A program made the translations under genes and the position numbers. The notes beneath the pieces were generated by a model. That model was not told the origin of the DNA, did not search any database, and saw nothing but the letters and a program-made list of their open reading frames with translations. A DNA stretch of 13,993 bases from Candidatus Accumulibacter sp. UBA704 (GTDB lineage Bacteria > Pseudomonadota > Gammaproteobacteria > Burkholderiales > Rhodocyclaceae). The stretch's first letter is position 1, and each line of letters starts with the position of its first letter. The DNA lies in NCBI GenBank assembly GCA_002304785.1, contig DBMG01000174.1, positions 1-13,993 on the forward strand, given 5' to 3'. This document shows, in pieces, positions 11,752-13,993 of this stretch.

Positions 11752-13993
11752 TCATTGCGTGCGCTCGGAGATTACGACGACAGCGCGTTGCCCGCCGAGT
11801 CTGACAAGCACCTGTAGAGGAAACGCGCCATCGGGAACGGCAGCAGCGTCGAATCGCAGATTTCTTGCATCGAACCTGAGCCACGCCGGCAATGCGCTCC
11901 CGTCCGGCATGCTGGCCTGAGCATCGGCGCGATCGTTGGCCATCGCGCGGATCGATTCCGGCAGTTCAAAGCTGAAACCCGTTCCGGCCGTTGCGGTGCC
12001 CTTCGGCAGGGAAACGACGGCCATGATGGGTTCACCTGCTGTCGGCGCCTTGCGCAAATCAATCGTCACGCCATTGCCGGCGCCTCCCGACGCACTGGTG
12101 GCCGCTGAGCCGCCGGAATCTGCGGCGGCTGCCCCCGGAGTTGCTCCCGCGACAATGACAAGCGGCTGCGGCAGAGTGGCGCCGGAAAACGCGGTGCCGG
12201 GCAAGGCATTTGCCGGCAGACCGCCTTGAATCTTGCGTTCGGCGGTGTCAGCGCTCGCCTTCGCATCACCCGCAACGACGTGGCGCGCGGCTTGTACGGT
12301 CACGCCCTTGCGCAAACTGTTATCCGGATGGGTCAATTCGACGCCGCCAGGACCGGCCAGGAACGCGCTGAAGCCATCGACGCGCAACGGGCCGCTCTGC
12401 GTAATATCGCCGCTGCCGCTGTCGGCGCGCAGATCGCCGCCTACGGTGGTGGTATCGAGGCTGAGGGCACCGTTGGCGGTGATCGTTAATCCACCTCTCG
12501 CCTTGGCGCTCACCGTCAAGTCGTTGATGTCGTTGAGGGTGATATTTGCCCCATCGGCGGTGACGCGTCCCTTGAAATCATTGGCCTCGCCCAAGATGAT
12601 GTCGTTGGCAGCCTTGAGGTCGCTCGGGCCGGCGCTCACCGTGAGGCTGCCGCCGTCCTGACGAAGGCTGCCGTTGGTGCTTGCCAGAACGAGACTCTTG
12701 GCCTGGATCGCGCCGTCGAGTACGAGATCGCCGCTGGCGGTAACGTCGAGCTTGCCCGTGGCGTTGATGACGCCCAGGGTCAGGTTATTGACGTCCTTGA
12801 GCGTGACGTTGTCGCCCTTGGCGTTGACGGCCCCCTTGAAATCGTTGGCACCGGCGAGCGTGATGTCCTTGCCGGCGCTCAGCGTCGTCTCGCCGCCGAC
12901 CGTGATGACGTTGCCGTTGGCCTGGGTGATATCGCCGCCCGTTGTGATATCGAGCTTGCCCGTGGTATTGATGACACCCACGGCCAGGTTATTGGCGTCC
13001 TTGAGCGTGACGTTGTCGCCATTGGCGTTGACGGCCCCCTTGAAATCGTTGGCGCCGTCGAGCGTGATGTCCTTGCCGGCACTCAGCGTCGTCTCACCGC
13101 CGACCGTAATGATGCTGCCGTTGGCCTGGCCGATATCGCCGCCCGTGGTGACATCGAGCTTGCCCGTGGCGTTGATGACGCCCAGGGTCAGGTCATTGAC
13201 GTCCTCGAGCGTGACGTTGTCGCCCTTGGCGTTGACGCTTCCCTTGAAATCGTTGGCGCCGTCGAGCGTGATGTCCTTACCGGCGCTCAGCGTCGTCTCG
13301 CCGCCAACCGTGATGACGTTGCCGTTGGCCTGGGCGATGTCACCGCCGGCCGTAGCATCAAGCTTGCCGGTGGCGTTGATGACGCCCAAGGCCAGGTTAT
13401 TAACGTCTCTGAGCGTGATGTCACGGCCTTCGGCATTGACGGTTCCCTTGAAGTCGTTGTTCGCGCCAGCCAGGGAAATGTTGCCTCCGGCATGGAGCGT
13501 CGTCTCGCCGCTCACCGCGATGACAGTGCTGTTGGCCTGATCGAGGTCGCCTCCCGCCGTGGCATCGAGCTTGCCGCCGGCAGTGATGGTGCCCAGGGTC
13601 AGGTTATTGACGTCCTTGAGCGTGATGTCCCGGCCTTCGGCGTTGACGCTTCCCTTGAAATCATTGGCGCCAGCCAGCGAAATGTCCGTGGTAGCGCTCA
13701 GCGTCGTCTCGCCGCCGACCGTGATGGCGCTGCCGTTGGCCTGGACGATACCGCCACCGGCCGTGGCATCAAGCTTACCGCCGGCGGTGATGGCACCCAG
13801 GGTCAGGCTATTGACGTCCTTGAGCGTGACGTTGTCGCCCTTGGCGTTGACGCTTCCCTTGAAATCGTTGGCGCCGTCGAGCGTAATGTCCTTGCCGGCG
13901 TCCAGCGTCGTCTCGCCGCCGACCGTAATGATGCTGCCGTTGGCCTGGCCGATATCGCCGCCCGCCGTGGCATCGAGCTTGCCGCCGGCGGTG
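11752..13993 (-). CDS. Large repetitive beta-helical exoprotein (filamentous haemagglutinin-like), C-terminal 746 residues
   Basis: The frame is open to the right edge of the window, so the gene is 5'-partial; signal peptide and secretion domain lie outside. The N-terminal part seen is a series of 68-residue repeats (TVGGETTLSAGKDITLDGAN, DFKGAVNAKGDNVTL, NNLTLGVINATGKLDV) rich in Asn, Gly, Thr and Val. This is typical of right-handed beta-helices in two-partner secreted adhesins. A degenerate copy follows at about 12470-12625 (EANDFKGRVTADGANITLND). Then comes a Gly/Ala/Ser/Thr-rich linker (about 12045-12200). The final 75 residues or so (FSFELPESIRAMANDRADAQ; PDGSALPAWLRFDARNLRFD; VPDGAFPLQVLVRLGGQRAV) resemble a dystroglycan/cadherin-like Ig module. 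The protein is probably exported and used in adhesion or biofilm (inference from architecture). No secretion partner (TpsB) is visible downstream. The stop is TGA. Confidence 0.8.
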   Translation of the reverse strand, partial: TAGGKLDATAGGDIGQANGSIITVGGETTLDAGKDITLDGANDFKGSVNAKGDNVTLKDVNSLTLGAITAGGKLDATAGGGIVQANGSAITVGGETTLSATTDISLAGANDFKGSVNAEGRDITLKDVNNLTLGTITAGGKLDATAGGDLDQANSTVIAVSGETTLHAGGNISLAGANNDFKGTVNAEGRDITLRDVNNLALGVINATGKLDATAGGDIAQANGNVITVGGETTLSAGKDITLDGANDFKGSVNAKGDNVTLEDVNDLTLGVINATGKLDVTTGGDIGQANGSIITVGGETTLSAGKDITLDGANDFKGAVNANGDNVTLKDANNLAVGVINTTGKLDITTGGDITQANGNVITVGGETTLSAGKDITLAGANDFKGAVNAKGDNVTLKDVNNLTLGVINATGKLDVTASGDLVLDGAIQAKSLVLASTNGSLRQDGGSLTVSAGPSDLKAANDIILGEANDFKGRVTADGANITLNDINDLTVSAKARGGLTITANGALSLDTTTVGGDLRADSGSGDITQSGPLRVDGFSAFLAGPGGVELTHPDNSLRKGVTVQAARHVVAGDAKASADTAERKIQGGLPANALPGTAFSGATLPQPLVIVAGATPGAAAADSGGSAATSASGGAGNGVTIDLRKAPTAGEPIMAVVSLPKGTATAGTGFSFELPESIRAMANDRADAQASMPDGSALPAWLRFDARNLRFDAAAVPDGAFPLQVLVRLGGQRAVVVISERTQ
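12727..13993 (-). repeat. Tandem 204-bp in-frame repeats in the exoprotein gene
   Basis: About 6.2 copies of a 204-bp unit (68 codons). The anchor gttggcctg recurs at a spacing of 204 bp, except once (13324 to 13531, 207 bp), where an extra Asn codon is present (GANNDFKG). Copies differ at scattered positions, such as INATGK/INTTGK and SAGKDITLDGAN/SAGKDITLAGAN, but are otherwise nearly identical. The array runs off the right edge. Confidence 0.95.

Noticed and set aside
12674..13540. 288-codon plus-strand frame opposite the repeats
   Set aside because: Its Leu/Ser/Pro-rich periodic sequence is a mirror of the 204-bp repeats of the exoprotein gene.
12727..13993. CRISPR-like array
   Set aside because: The unit is 204 bp, in frame and directly adjacent without spacers; it is a protein-coding tandem repeat.

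Overview
The window looks like chromosomal DNA of a Gram-negative betaproteobacterium, probably from the Rhodocyclales or a neighbouring order. This rests on recognisable protein families (GuaA, MetY, LysS, HemA, release factor) and on the density of c-di-GMP signalling genes; no rRNA or other phylogenetic marker is present. Apart from the 3' end of guaA at the left edge, every gene lies on the minus strand, so transcription runs right to left.

Layout in transcription order (right to left): (1) 13993-11752, the C-terminal 746 residues of a large beta-helical exoprotein of filamentous-haemagglutinin type, built from near-identical 68-residue (204-bp) repeats and ending in a cadherin-like module; (2) 11751-11233, about 500 bp without a gene, with several palindromes, a perfect TATAAT and a strong GC-rich hairpin plus T-tract just ahead of hemA; (3) hemA, glutamyl-tRNA reductase; (4) a peptide chain release factor gene at 9916-8870; (5) lysS, closed by a classic intrinsic terminator; (6) metY, O-acetylhomoserine sulfhydrylase; (7) three signalling genes: a PAS + degenerate GGDEF protein, a HDOD-GAF-histidine kinase, and a REC-PAS-GGDEF-EAL response regulator; (8) the convergent end of guaA.

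The most striking observation is the release factor. Its N-terminal two thirds are RF1 (PAT stop-codon reading motif at residues 188-190, GGQ at 233-235), but everything after the GGQ region is RF2. The tail has RF2-specific sequence and exactly the RF2 length after GGQ (113 residues, against 125 in E. coli RF1). The gene neighbours change in the same way: hemA normally precedes prfA (RF1), while lysS normally follows prfB (RF2). GC content also steps from roughly 57% on the lysS side to roughly 70% on the hemA side at the same place. The window therefore joins a hemA-prfA locus to a prfB-lysS locus inside the conserved GGQ segment, at 9170-9238. This is either a real recombination that made an in-frame RF1/RF2 hybrid, or an assembly chimera through the short stretch the two genes share. 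Raw reads across the joint would decide. If the join is artificial, the right third of the window (hemA and the exoprotein) may not belong to the same genome as the left part.

The second point of interest is the c-di-GMP group. A GGDEF domain that has lost its catalytic residues but kept a perfect RxxD inhibitory-site motif looks like a c-di-GMP receptor rather than a synthase. It sits upstream of a soluble kinase and an adjacent response regulator whose cyclase and phosphodiesterase motifs are both intact.
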